Positions 63,911-64,000 of a DNA stretch of 64,000 nt are shown in pieces; the stretch's first letter is position 1; each line of letters begins with the position of its first letter. The notes beneath the pieces are model-generated. The model saw only the letters and a list, made by a program, of their open reading frames with translations. It was not told the DNA's origin and made no database searches. The stretch spans positions 4,826,754 to 4,890,753 of the forward strand of contig NW_022145611.1 of NCBI RefSeq assembly GCF_000002235.5. The letters are read 5' to 3'. The stretch comes from Strongylocentrotus purpuratus. Taxonomy: Eukaryota > Echinodermata > Echinoidea > Camarodonta > Strongylocentrotidae. A program made the position numbers and the translations under genes.

Positions 63911-64000
63911 GTAAGAATTATTATATGGTCCTAGATAAGAAAAAAAGGAAAGAATAATCATAAAGTATTGTATAATATGGTAACTGTAAATATGGTACCA

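Overview
The window is animal nuclear DNA. It is AT-rich, has introns with GT-AG borders, and carries LINEs, tRNA-derived SINEs, MITE-like foldback elements and a long satellite array. The repeat style (a TIR element starting GTCTCGCCTGC with CCGTCG tracts, and LINE/SINE tails reading AGGCGCTATACAAATG) suggests a marine invertebrate deuterostome, most likely an echinoderm. That assignment is my inference. Nothing here looks bacterial.

Left arm (1-8891). The minus strand carries the N-terminal exons of the splicing factor SNW1/SKIP: 3218-3278, 1868-1945 and 1-65, running off the left edge. They are short and easily missed, but joined they give the family's N-terminal block ending in PYGHRKGW, DYGDGG and QYPLDMGR. 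Their introns and upstream DNA are packed with small inverted-repeat elements, including a MITE that sits inside a tRNA-derived SINE.

Centre (8892-55231). About 48 head-to-tail copies of a unit of roughly 965 bp make up nearly three quarters of the window. Each normal unit carries one 68-nt tRNA-like cassette. The cassette has an A-box-like block, a clear B box, a pairable acceptor stem and T-arm, and a long T run directly after its last base, as expected for a Pol III terminator. Nearly identical copies, a two-unit duplication and a five-unit duplication show recent amplification. A 500-N gap (33158-33657) lies in the array and is flanked by error-rich sequence. The 60-80 residue reading frames repeated in every unit are not credible genes.

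Right boundary (55232-58820). LINE fragments follow, then GA-rich DNA and a 5'-truncated minus-strand non-LTR retrotransposon with an open reverse-transcriptase frame. A detached 604-bp satellite piece (56340-56943) lies between this LINE and a possible 3' tail of the same element.

Right arm (58821-64000). The plus strand carries the first four coding exons of triokinase/FMN cyclase (TKFC, dihydroxyacetone kinase family), running off the right edge. A possible noncoding first exon and promoter lie near 59880-60053. Its introns hold a (TAC)n tract of about 365 bp, a SINE with a LINE-like tail and a (TA)n tract.

SNW1 and TKFC point away from each other, with the array in the intergenic space between them. 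I see no link in function between the two genes. The strongest candidate for something undescribed is the satellite that multiplies a tRNA-like Pol III cassette.
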